Made by a program: the position numbers and the translations under genes
Part shown: piece after piece, positions 23,146-37,114 of the stretch
Numbering within the stretch: the first letter of the stretch is position 1
Layout: each line of letters begins with the position of its first letter
From: Torreya grandis
Taxonomy: Eukaryota > Streptophyta > Pinopsida > Cupressales > Taxaceae
DNA: 64,000 nt
Assembly (NCBI GenBank): GCA_037957365.1
Contig: JARHVA010004807.1
Span: forward strand, 962,501 to 1,026,500
Direction: 5' to 3'
Notes under the pieces: model-generated
The model's input: only the letters and a program-made list of their open reading frames with translations
Told to the model about the DNA's origin: nothing
Databases searched by the model: none

Positions 23146-25939
23146 TAATGTGTTTCAAATTTTATTGGTCAAAGGTGTGTTTATCATATAAAAAAACACA
23201 TTTACAAACACAATTTACTTTTATGTAACTAAAATGATCCAACATTTCAATCGGTGTTTTAAAAACAAAATTTAATCTTTGATTGATTATGTTGTGTTTA
23301 TTTTATATGTTTATAATTTTTTAGTGTATGTATGCTCTCCCCTTGCCCCATTACAGGATCTTGGGTGACCAAAAGTACACAAGTTACTATTTGCTTAATT
23401 AATTAGTCAAGTTGTAATTAAATCATTTTCATTTCATTAAAAAAAAATTTATTTCATATAGGTTGTGTATGATATGTCTTTATGTCACATTGGTGATGAT
23501 TTCTTAGAAATCAAAAGAAAATTTTGTTATTTTATATTACCTAGGCTATAATCATGTATGTTCTTTCCTTGCATCACATTGGTGATGATTTATTGAAAAT
23601 TAGAAATGATTCTAGTCTCTCTTTTTTAATTTTTAGGGGCTCTATCAACTATGGTTTCACCACTACATGGTAGGAAAAACCTTGTGTACTAATGGGGTAT
23701 ACAAATTCAATATTTGTTGTTTCAATTACCTATGTAGTTTTGATTTTTAAGCACATCATGACTTGAGGGGGTTTTATCCTCCAATATTCAGGGTTTCAAC
23801 ATCGACTTCAAAGTCTAATTTTTTAATGTCATTGCACTAAAGTTTTATGGTTAGAGTGGGAACATAGGGACTAAACCATTTTGTGTAATTATGTTAATCA
23901 ACTTCTTTCATAGTTTTAGGCCTCAAGGTATCAAAAAATATATAGAAGACTCAGTTAAGCCTGTAATGCCTTTTATCATCATATTTATGGTGCATCAATA
24001 AATGGTTAAAACTAAGAAGTTACTCTCAACATACCCTTGAAATTGATTTTAGTGGGTTGTAGGAATGAAAACCTATGTCATTAGTGATCTAAAATATTGG
24101 GCTGATACTATTTAACAAACAAGAATAATTGAGAGCCCACAAATTCTTCAATACCTTATCTAGATCATCCTTTTACAATGTGGTTTTGATTGTAATTACT
24201 CTATTAGCTAATAGCTTTGTTTAGTTTACCTTTTTATGTTTGAATGAACATTGGTTTTACAACTAAAATAAAAGTTGACCAAAATCAACTGGCATTAAGC
24301 TAAACATCAAAAGACTCAAATCCACATCCAAGTCCTAAGCTAAATTGCATCCATTTTCATTAAGTCACAATATTCATCATTTCTACCATCTAGGACAATT
24401 TGAAAAATACATATTTGAAAACAAAGATAATGTCTTTTTTTGACTAAAAAATAATTGTCTGGATTATTACATATTATGATTAAAGAAACTTAAATTCCAT
24501 CCTATTTAAGTAAAGTCAACCATCCCCACATCAAAACTAGCTTATCCCTAGTGCCCATGTTATCTAAACACATGGCCCATCCACTAGCTATAATTTTGAT
24601 TATGACATCCCCCATCACACTAGAAAAAGGAAACTTGTTTCATGTGACCAAGAATTAAGTCCATCCACATCCAAAAGAGACTTCAAACAAGGAAAATATA
24701 CTCATCTTGATGAATCTTTAGAATTAATTTCCACCAACTAGTCACTATAGACATGATCATAAACATGCATACCAATCTGTTTGATGAAATAAAACCAAAT
24801 CCTAAATAGTATCATTAAAGTAAATACTACGAGTAACACAAAATCTATTTTTATTTTATTAATCAATGTGTATAACTTAATAATTACATCCAAGATTTGA
24901 TTGACCATTGGGACATCAAATTAGAATTAAATACATCCATGTACGAAGATCAACAGATACAAATATGCCAAGATCCATTTATAGATCATAATCAGACTCG
25001 TTTACTTCCAAATCATAGTCAAGACAACCAACCCATCTTCAACAAATGAATTTTCATCAAATTACCTATCTTTGATGAGCCTCACTTTGATGAGATTTTT
25101 TTTAATCCACCTATATAAGTTGAGGAACCCTTATACAATGAGCATGTCTCTAAAGCATCCATCATTGACCAACAATATATCTTTCATCCATCACATAAAG
25201 TCCCCCATTTTTTATAATCCCTCCATCCCAAAGCCTTCATTGCTAAATATAAAGTGAAAAATGTATTTATGGATAGTGTAATCCAACTAGCCTTCCATGT
25301 GGCTAAATTATCAACATCAACATTAGAATAAAAAACAACATTAGGAACACCATCTATATTATAATCTAAATCCAAATCACAATCAACATCATAATCAATA
25401 CATACAATAGAGTCAAAACCACTATTAGCATCATATTTAGAATTAGCATCCCAATTAGAATCAATATATCATGCAATTAGATACACAGATCATGCAGATA
25501 AATTTAAATACAACAATGATCCTTACACATTTTTTAGGAAGTTTTCACTAGCATCAAAATAGGTCTTCTTAGTAGCCTCTATGAGGATTGTGGTGCCTTT
25601 AATCCTTTCAATAAAATCACCCATCCTATCCCTTATTTTGAAATTTAATCTCACATACCTATAATTTGGGACCAAAAACATTTTACATCATCGGAATTAT
25701 TCCATAATGACATTAATTAAATAATTTATGGTGATCCAAAACAACATTCAATCATAATAAAAGTCGCCTAGTGAAACTTTGTTTGAGGCACTATGAGATA
25801 ATCAAGATCAAAATACTAGAAGTCCAGAAGAATATTTCTTATTGATATTTTTGTCCCAAAAATATCAAAATATAAAATACACTAAGGGAGACCCCCCTAA
25901 TTTTTTGAGAAAATCCTTTAAATTCACTAAAAACCCACT
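23146..25939 (+). other. Element B leader region, mostly unassigned
   Basis: No recognisable coding frame. Two loosely repeated blocks (CACATTGGTGATGATTT at about 23488 and 23577) show local duplication about 90 bp apart. A single GTGAAACTTTGTTTGAGGCA block near 25772 matches the minisatellite units at 42240-42475 of the same element. Open frames at 25072-25257 (plus) and 25184-25375 (minus) are short and resemble nothing I know. Confidence 0.5.
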
Positions 25940-26271
25940 TTCCTTTTGTATTACAAAATCTAGAACTCAGGATGTAATTTGTAGTTTAAAAATTACAAAT
26001 TGCTTCTCAAACTCCAGATCCCACAATGCATTAACTAGAAAAATTTTGATTTCTAAATACAATTTGTAATTTTAAAAATTGTAAATTGTATCCTGAGTTC
26101 TAGAGCCTGCAATCCAATAGATGATGGAATTTGGAAACCTATTTGTAATTTACAATTTTATAAAATTATAAATTACAAGTAGAGTTTTGAATCCTAAAAA
26201 CCAAACACCCACCTAGAATCCAAACCTCAAAGAGTAATTTTTAATTTACAAAATTGAAAATTACAATCCAA
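25940..26271. repeat. Palindromic AT-rich tandem repeats (~85-105 bp period), left of element C
   Basis: Each unit has a hairpin core such as CAATTTGTAATTTTAAAAATTGTAAATTG (motif AATTTGTAATTTT with its complement). Cores lie near 25973, 26059, 26142 and 26234, and two more follow element C near 36028 and 36133. Unit spacers share TTCTAG...ATCC. Confidence 0.7.
26267..26271. repeat. Target-site duplication of element C, left copy (TCCAA)
   Basis: TCCAA here and TCCAT at 35994-35998 match at 4 of 5 bases and border the LTR termini exactly. Removing C rejoins a palindromic repeat unit in register. Confidence 0.75.
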
Positions 26272-29086
26272 TGTTAGAGATACAATCACTGGGGGTTCAA
26301 TCAGTGAGCCCAAATAATCCAAACTTCAATTGCAATCCATTCAAACTCTTAACCAAATAATATTAGCATTCATGAAGCATACATATCATTTATAGTAATG
26401 AATAAAAAGATAATCATGATCATACACATAAAAAAATGTCTATTTGGGAAACCCTCTTGGGGAATAAAAACCACTCTCAAGCCTACAAGCACATGGACTA
26501 CTTGTCATATAAGATGATAAAAAACAAGAGATTGGTCAAGTTCTTTTGACCTAGATTTAGTGAAAAAATTGTTACACAAGGAGTAACTGCTCTTAATATT
26601 ATCAAGTCCTTCTAACCACATGTTGGTCAAGTCCTTCTGACCCAAAACCTTGGTCAAGTCCTTCTGACCTAAGGCCTTTAGTGAAACACATGTTTCCCAA
26701 GGAGCAACTACCCTTAAGGAAGATCAAGTCCTTTATACCCTCCTATGAAATGAGCACCTCCACCTTAAAATTGATGTCTTAAACAACTTATGATGGATCT
26801 CTATTTTTATAACCCCTACAAAAACTCCCTCTCTATCTCATACATGCTTATCATATAGGCATGCCACAATCTCTCTCCTTCACTTAACTGTCCTCATATG
26901 CATACTCAGACCCCTTCACATATACTCAAACTACAAGAGCACTATTTTGACATCAAAATATGACCTATAGGTCATACACATAGCCCTTAATCTAATCTCC
27001 TCATTAAGCCATCCACTAGGCACATACCCTCTTTTCCTTCACACTAATGCTATCTATACCCACCAAAAGCCTCTCACAAGTTTAGAAACCATCACTTTTG
27101 GTTTCACTATTTATAAAGCATTTATGAACATCACCATCTTGGTTGGCCAATAGGCATGTATTATAATTTAATTCATATATCACATTGATACATATCTCAA
27201 TACCATCCACATAAGTTAGGTATAGCATCCATGGGTCACCCTTAAGCAGCTACACCTTTTAATTAGGCCCTTGTAGCCCTTATAGATCTCATGGAGACAT
27301 ATTCACCCATTTAGAAATTCATCAAGTAAAACCAAGAACATAGGACCACTTTCAAATGTATAGGTCCACTCCACATGAACCCTTGGACATCCTCAAATGA
27401 TCAAAGTCATCTCTACTCACCTCTGCATATGCTCAAACAACTCAAATAATGACCTTGTAAATAGGAACACCATGAACAAATACACAGTCAAATTATTAAG
27501 CATTGTTCATACTCAAGATAAATTTATAAAACCTCCAAAATCCATATAGATGATCCTTGTGGAGTATAAAACACTCTCTAGTATCTAAGTCATCATGAAA
27601 CATCAACACAAGATCAATTATCTTTCTCGAGACACTTAGAGTCCATGGTCAATTACATAATAAAATTTGAACCTTCATAACTTTGAATATACACAATTTC
27701 AAACATTTAAATATATATATCCAAATCTAATTTGGATTATTCTAAAAATTATCTTTTTACATCATGAGCAATTTTTTCTAGTATTAAAAGATATGGCCCA
27801 AAAACCAGACACTAGTCTTTCTTTTGTTAAATTCAAATATTTGAAATCAAACGGTCACAGTTAAAATTTAGTCACATAAAATGTATCTCATAACCTCACA
27901 TATTATATTAAATAAACACCATATATATTATTTTAACATTTCTCAAACTTCATCTTGTGCAAATTTGACTAAGTATAAGAACATTTGCAATCTGTCTGTA
28001 AGATCAAATTTGCACCTTCATATCTTTTGCTTCGCTCAAACACATGTTCTAAAAATTGGACCATATAATATCATTTAAGAGAGGAATCAAACCATGTATT
28101 AATAAACTCCTAAAACCTTTGTGTGAGAGAGATATAATTCCATTAATTTTCTCACTTAGATTTTTCTACCATAGAGCCAACTATGTCAAGAACTATCTGG
28201 AAAGCTAACTTTGCACATTTATATCTTTTGATCTACTTCATTGCATGACCTAAAAATTAGTGGATAAAAAATAGAAAAAAAACAAAACAAAACAATATGA
28301 TCAAATATTTATTAAATGACCACACATGTTAAATATGACTACATCAAAATGTCTAATCAACTTTTCTTGCCACATGTAAATTTGGTTAAGTATAGGAAAA
28401 CACTGTCAAACTATGTGGGAGCCCAACTTTGCACTTGAATATATTTTGTTGTGATTATTATAATAAACTAATATTTAGTTAAAAATATATTATTTCATAT
28501 TTTAATTCATCCATATATCAATCTACTCCTGAAACTTTCATATGTGTGAGATATGACATCACCAAACTGCTTACTTGGCTCTCTTTGAACATAGAAAACA
28601 TTGTCAAAATACTTGGGAGCCCAACTTTGCATACACACATATATTTTTTCACTTGATAACATGAATTGAAACTTATACCATAATAACTTGTGACTAATTT
28701 TATCACAACCATATGACCAAATCTCCCTAAGTCATCCATACATGGAAATTATGATGTCATCAAACTGCCAACTCAAATTTTCTACCACTAGACCCAAAAT
28801 GTATAGATGAAAACTATGGACTAAAAAATGAATTACACTTATGCACATAAGCAATCAAATCATATTTGACCTTTGATATGACCTATTTCACAATATAAAT
28901 ACTTTAGAATCATCCTTAATCATCTCTAAATAGTCAAACTCTAAAGATCAACCAAGCCTACTTCAAGCATAATAGGATAAACACATTGCACACTTTGTCA
29001 TTGTCACTTAGAATATCAAGACACTTCATACAATCACTTGGACACCTCCATGAAATCACCATGAAATAATTGACAATTTTCCAATA
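26272..29086 (-). repeat. Element C 3' LTR (left copy, 2815 bp)
   Basis: Collinear with 33178-35993: for example GGGAAACCCTCTTGGGGAAT-like near 26445 and 33370, ACCAGACACT near 27803 and 34722, and AAGATCAACCAAGCCTACTT near 28945 and 35852. About 9 mismatches in a 115-bp sample. A short ATATATATAT near 27710 corresponds to a much longer AT run in the other copy. Confidence 0.9.
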
Positions 29087-29100
29087 ATCTTCCCCTTTGT
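29087..29100 (-). other. Polypurine tract of element C
   Basis: On the minus strand ACAAAGGGGAAGAT lies directly upstream of the LTR start TATTGG (ancestral TGTTGG). This is the classic copia arrangement and confirms the orientation. Confidence 0.8.
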
Positions 29101-30579
<1,479 letters not shown>

Positions 30580-33114
30580 TTTCCCATAACTCCTCATATT
30601 CCTTCTCCTCCTTGGTTATATGATACTTTTAGTTCTTCTTATTATTCTTAGGCTTAAGATAAGCAACATGCTCAACCACTACAACATTCTCCTTCTCTTC
30701 TAAGATTAAATTGATAATACATGGAGACAATAAAGATTCATGACATACCTTTTCATTTGAATAATCTTCCTTGTAGTTTGAAACCTCATCACTAGGCATT
30801 AATAACTAATGTTATTTATATGAAGCTTGTTCAGCAAGAGTAGGATGTTCATTTGGATCCATACATACCTCAGAACTAGCTTCAACCAGCACCTTGGTCT
30901 TCTCTTTGAGCTTGGTCTCTTTATTCAAAACATGAGAACAAAATGAAAGCACTTGGTACTCTTCAACTTCTATATCATTATTCGCCATAGAAAATAAATT
31001 ACTTGGACCTAAAATATCATCATGACTCATACTTACCACCTTTGGTCTCCATGAGTTAACTTTACTTCTACCTTACACTCTATGAGCCTAATAAAACCTA
31101 TTATGTCTTGTAGGATTTTACTTGCAGAATCTAGCAATGTGACCAATATTTTCATAGTTTTAGTAAAAAATAATCCTTGATGGAAACTCAGCTTGTCTTA
31201 CCTTTTTTAGAGAAAAAATATCAATGTGTCCAATGTCATGACAACTGAAACAAACTGCTCTTTTTGAATAAGACTTACCTTGCCTTTCTTTATTTGGACA
31301 ATGCTTAACAAAGTGTCCCTCATTAAGAAAGTTGAAGAACTTAACTTTGCTCACACCTTTTGACTGATGGATCCCATCATAATTCCATAAAAACTCATTT
31401 CTAATATGTCTCTTGTATTCTCTAGCTCTATGCCCAAACTAATTACAAGTATAGCAGTAACCATTAAAATTTACATACCTCATGGCATTTGGTTGTCTAG
31501 TCTGATTTGTCTTCAAAGTATTATTATCCTTGTTCACAATAGTCTTCATCTTGTCTTGAATTTCATTCTCTGGTTCTTCTTTGTATCTAAGACTAGTTCT
31601 ATCACTTGCATGATTTTGATCATTCAAAATATTATCTATATCACTTAATCTATTTTCAAATCTCACAAATGACTTCACCTTACTAGATGTCTTCTCTAAC
31701 TCAGATTTCAATGACTCATTTTCAATTACATACCTTGAATATTCATATTCTTTAGCTTTTAGGCTTGTAGATAGGATTTCTAATTGACAACTGATATTAT
31801 TGACTATATCTTCATGATCCTTGGTTTCTTCATTCATTATTTCCTTATACACACTGAATTTTCCTCATATTCTTTGAGTTGAGACTTCATATTCTTGTTA
31901 ATCTTCTTCTCAATCTTCATTTCTTCAAAATCATTTGTCCATGTAGTCTCACAGTCCACCTCATCTTCATCATCATCTAAATCACTCCAAGTAGACTCCT
32001 TTTGATGTGATAAACTTCCTTCCTCAACCATGAAGAGGGTTTCATCTTTATTAGGACCATCATATTCATGATCATACTCTGAGTCACTATCTTCACTCTC
32101 ATCTGATGAGATGTAGTCTTTATTGGTGTAGAGACTCTTCTTGTTCTTGAAGAACTTCTTATTGTTGTCATACTTTTTGAAACCTTTCTTCCTCTTATAA
32201 AAAATGTATGTCTTATTTCCTTCATCTTGGTCTTCATCATGATCTTCATCATGATCTTCATCATCATTCTTATTATTCTTATGAGGGCACTTGTTAACAA
32301 AATGTCCTATCTCATGACAATTAACGAATTTTAAGGGTAGCTTACCCTTATACTTGCCTTACCCTATTTTTAATTTCCTTATAAATAAAGTAATTAGTTC
32401 ATCTTCATCAATATTAGTTGTGCCATCCTCTTTAAATTTATTAAATTGGAATTTCTTCTTTGGTTTAATTTCTATATTGAATGTTGCTTCCTTTTTTAGT
32501 GGTATATCATCATTCTTCTTGATCTCATAGGTAGTAAGGATGTAATGCAATTCATCCAACTTTAGCTAAGTAAGATCATGACTTTCTTCTACATTAGATA
32601 CTTTAGGATCAAACTTGAGAGAGAGGGACCTTAATACCTTTTGAACTATAGTAGCTTCTTTAAGGATCTTTCCAAGACCTCTGATGATGTTCACAATCTC
32701 ATCAACTCTTTGTAGAAAAGATGCCACAAAATCTTCTTCCTTCATCTTGAGAATCTCAAATTATCTTCAGTGAGTCTACAACTTTTCCAATTTAACTTTT
32801 GAGTCTCCTTCATATATAATCTTGAATTTATCCTACATTTCCTTGGAATATTTACAATGGATTACCTTAGTGCATTTAGTCTTTAAAAGACCACAAATGA
32901 TAGCATTCATTACTTTAGAATTGTTATCAAACAACTTATCTGCAACACTAGATAGAAGAATAGTAGGTATAGAATAACCATCCACAAAATATTTTCAAAT
33001 GTCAAACCCTAGGTACATGATGTAGGTCCTCATCCTTGAACTCTAAAAATCATAATTGGATCCATTTAACATCGATGTTTGCTTAGTAGAGAAACCTCCT
33101 TGATGACTACCCAT
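30580..33114 (-). pseudogene. gag: Element C gag polyprotein (Ty1/copia), broken by stops
   Basis: The minus-strand frame opens MGSHQGGFSTKQTSMLNGSN. A UBN2-type copia gag domain follows: the SNY-D-[W]-R-MR-Y motif has its Trp turned into TAG, then GLLKTKCTKVIHCKYSKEM, YEGDSKVK, EEDFVASFLQRVDEIVNIIR, RGLGKIL and VLRSLSLKFDPKVS. A long acidic, Lys-rich linker (~32270-31900) and a coiled-coil-like region precede several CCHC zinc knuckles, all missing at least one ligand (near 32287-32328, 31418-31460, 31297-31345, 31209-31255 and 31125-31165). The C-terminal part (31039-30580) remains mostly open but unrecognised. Gag would coat element RNA. Most internal stops are TAG or TAA. No protease or pol follows. 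Confidence 0.85.
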
Positions 33115-33163
33115 ATTGTACCTTGGATCACCTTATAGCTTTCAAGCCCTTATCAAAGGACCT

Positions 33164-33175
33164 GATTTGATACCG
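33164..33175 (-). other. Primer-binding site of element C (initiator Met-tRNA type)
   Basis: On the minus strand CGGTATCAAATC lies two bases after the LTR end; the canonical copia site is TGGTATCAGAGC. The mismatches are few and the location is right. The leader continues into AGGTCCTTTGATAAGGGCTT. Confidence 0.8.
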
Positions 33176-33177
33176 AT

Positions 33178-34607
33178 TATTAGAAGTATAATCACTGAAA
33201 TGGGGGTGAATTAGTGATCCCAAATAATCCAAACTTCAATTTCAATCCTTTCAATCTATTCAAACTCTTTACCAAATAATATTAGCGTTCATGAAACATA
33301 CAAATCATTTATAGCAATGAATAGAAAGATAATCAAGATCATACACATAGCACAAGCTCTATGTGAGAAACCCTCTTGGGGAATAAAACTCACTCTCAAT
33401 CCTACAAATACATGGACTAATTGTCCTATAAAATGATCACAAACAAAAGATTGTTCAAGTCCTTTTGACCAGAATTTAGTGAAATAACTATTCCAAAAGG
33501 AAAAACTTCCCCTAAGATGATCAAATCCTTTTGACCCAAAACCTTGGTAAAGTCCTTTTTACCTAAGGCCTTTATTGAAACACCTATTTCAAAAGCAACA
33601 ATTGCCCCTAAAGAAGATCAAGTCCTTTAGACCCTCTTATGAAATGAAAAACTCCACCTTAAAATTGTTATCTTCAACACCTAATGATGGATCTATGATT
33701 TTATTATCACTACACAAAATCCCTCTCTATCTCATATAGGCCTCTCACATAGGCATACAACAATCTCTCTCCTTCACTTAAACTGTCCTCATATGCACAC
33801 TCAAAACTCTTCCCATATCCTCAAATTGTAAGAGCACTATTATGACATCCTAAATATGACCTACAAGTCATACACATAGTCCTCAATTTTATCTACTCAT
33901 TAAGTCATCCAATAGGCACATACTCTCTTTTCCTTTTCACCAATGCTATCTATACCCACCAAAATTCTCTCACAAGTCTAGAAACCATCACATTTGGTTT
34001 CACTATTTATATAACATTTATGAACATCACCATCTTGGTCAACCAATAGTCATGAATTAACCTTTAAGGCATATATCAAACTGATACACAACTCAATACT
34101 ATCCACAAAGGTTTTCCATAGCACCCATGGGTCACCCTTAAGCAATTACACCTTTCAATTAGGCCCTTGTAACCCTTATAGGTCTCATGGAGACCTATTC
34201 ACCCATTTAGCACTTCATCAAGAAAAAATGGAACATAAGACTAATTTAAAATGCATAGGTCCACTCCACATGACCTCCTAAACATCATCAAATTATCAGA
34301 GTCATCTCTACTCACCTCTACATATGATTAAACAACTCAAACAATGACCTTGTACACAGGAACACCATGAATAAACATAGTGTCAACTTCTTAAGCATTT
34401 TTCATACTCAAGATAGATTTATCACACCTCCAAAATCCATAAAAATGATCCTAATTGAGTATAAAAACTCTCCCATAGCTAAGTCATCATGAAAAATTGA
34501 AACAACATCAACACAAGCTCAATTATCCTTGTCGAGTCACTTATAGTCCATGGTCAAACACAGTCAACTTTGAAAATTAATAAATTTTACTATACACAAT
34601 TTAAAAC

Positions 34608-34649
<42 letters not shown>

Positions 34650-35993
34650 TCCTTGGAGTCCTCTATAAAATCACTTTTTACACCATGAGCAAATTCTACC
34701 TGTATCAAAAGATATGGCCCAAAAACCAGACACTTATCTTTCCTTTGTTAAATTCAAATATTTGAATTCAAACAGTCATAGTTAAACCTCGGTAAATTAA
34801 AATGAATATCATGCCATTGAATCTTAGATTAAATACACAACATATATCTTATTATAATTTTTCTCAAACTTTACCTTGTGAAAATTTGACTATGGGAACC
34901 TTTACAATCTATCTGTAATGTTAACTTTGCACCTTCATATCTTTTGCTTTGCTCAAATGCATGTTCTAATTTTGGACCATATGTTTAACTTTAAAAGAGG
35001 AATCAAAACATGTATTAATTATATCCTAAAACATTCTCTCATGTGAGATATAATTCTATTAATCTACTCACTCAAATTTTTCTACCACAGAGCCAACTAT
35101 GTCAAGAATTGTCTGGAAGGCCAACTTTGCACATGCATATATTTTGATGCGCTTCATCACATGACCTAAAAATTAGCACATAGTAAATAAGCACAACAAA
35201 AAAAACCCATATGATCAATTTTTTTTAAACTTTCAAATGTGTGAAATATGACTAAATTAAAATTCTTACTCAATTTTTATTGCAACATGCAAATTTGGTT
35301 ATGGGAAAACACTGTCAAACTGCCTGGCAGACAAACTTTGTACTTGCATATACTTTGTCACACTTAGTCACATGACCTAATATTTAGTTAATATTATATT
35401 ATCTCAAAGGTTAATTCATCCATATATCAATATTATCTTGAAACTTTCATATGTGTGAGATATGATGTCACCAAATTGCTTACTCAACTCTGTTTAAACA
35501 TAAAAAACACTATCAAAATGCCTAGGAGCCTAACTTTACACACATATATATTTAAATAATATTTATCACATACTTGAGACTTGGACCATATCAAATTGTG
35601 ATTAATGTGATCATAACCTTATGACCAACTCCCCTTGACTCATCCATACATGGCAATTATGATGTCATTAAACTACCAACTCAAATTTTTTGTCATTGTA
35701 CCCAAAATGTCTAGATGAAAAATATGTACTACCACATAAATTCCACTTATGTACACAAACACTCAATGAATAATTTCCCTATGATAATAAATCTTTCATA
35801 AGCTCAATACTTTAGAATCATCCCTAATCATCTCTAAATAGTCAAACTCTGAAGATCAACCAAGCCTACTTCAAACATACTATGATAAACATATTGCACA
35901 CTTTATCATTATCACTCAGAATATCAAGACATTTCATCCACCCACTTGGAAAACTCCATGAAATGACCATGAAATCATTTAAATTCTCCAAAA
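33178..35993 (-). repeat. Element C 5' LTR (right copy, 2816 bp)
   Basis: Partner of 26272-29086, differing by one base in total length. Its minus-strand start is TTTTGG and its end TACTTCTAATA. It would contain the element promoter, but no TATA box can be singled out in such AT-rich DNA. Confidence 0.9.
34613..34643. repeat. (AT)n microsatellite in the right LTR of element C
   Basis: About 15 AT units, where the left LTR has about 5, so the expansion followed insertion. Confidence 0.9.
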
Positions 35994-35998
35994 TCCAT

Positions 35999-36165
35999 GT
36001 TCTAGCCATGGAATCCAAAACTCCAAATGCAATTTTTAATTTTGTAAAATTACAAATTGCATGTGGAGTTATGCCTTCCCATTTCCATAGCAGGTCAACC
36101 TTTCACTTTCCATGGAATCTGAAGGTCAACATGAAATTTTAAAAATCATAAAATTACAAGACGAA
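35999..36165. repeat. Palindromic AT-rich tandem repeats, right of element C
   Basis: Continuation of the array at 25940-26271, with hairpin cores near 36028 (CAATTTTTAATTTTGTAAAAT) and 36133. The sequence TTCTAGCCATGGAATCC after C matches the unit spacer TTCTAGAGCCTGCAATCC at 26098, showing that C landed inside one unit. Confidence 0.7.
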
Positions 36166-37114
36166 TCTATATTTTCACCAATGACTACCACCATTAGAGC
36201 ATTTATTACAAGGTTTTTCTATTAATAATGAAAATTTGGGGATTTTTGATTCATTATTTAATTTTGTTAATCGGTTTTTGAGATTTGACAACCTTAGACC
36301 ACCCCTTATAACTTTGAGCCACGTATAAATCCACATCTACAAGCAAAGTGCCACATCATTTTCACCTTGCATGGTATTCTCAAAAACATTCCTTTTGATT
36401 TTTGCCATTATTTTCTACAATTAGAGATCTTTGAGCTATTTTCATTCCTTACAAAGTTGTTTCTATATAGCTAGGGTTTTGCATTGGCATCATCTAGTTT
36501 TTAGGGTTTTCTTGTTGTCATTATTCAAAGAGGTCATTTTTTCTATGTAGTTTTTATTTCTCAAAATTTTGTGATTAGCTATATCTAGGGTTTTTCTAGG
36601 CCTATTATTTTCAAATTTTCATTGTGAAAACCTAGAGCTTTTCTCACTCATAACATTCACAATCAAATATAGGTTTTTCAAAATCAAACCAGGAAAATAT
36701 AATCACATTTATTTTTACAAGACAAAGCATATTCCTTGAGATTTTCCAAGTCACTACAAACATTGGACCTATTTCAAGCACCTCCCATCTCCATGGGTTT
36801 TACTATCATTCCAAAACCTCTTAGACTCATAGGATTCCCACTTGTAGTTTACACGTCCCATTCCCGTAGGATTTCAACCTACTCAAAATAGCTCTAAGTT
36901 CCATAAAACATTCCTATTACCTATAAAACTTCCTAGTTCCATATATTTTTCACCTACTTTGAACAACTGCTAGTTCTACTAGACTTTTTACTTGCATAAA
37001 ACACCTCCAATCTTCACTAGAGATTATAACTACTTCAAGCACCTACAAACTTGGCCATCTCTTGTATTTGGTTTCCATCAATAATTTTATCTAGAGTTCA
37101 TGTCTTAAAAGGAG
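36166..37114 (+). other. Element B internal region upstream of its ORF
   Basis: Untranslated-looking sequence with repeated TAGGGTTTT motifs (36470-36600) and several short CCTATTACC/CTAGTTCC-like blocks. No convincing coding frame. Confidence 0.5.
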
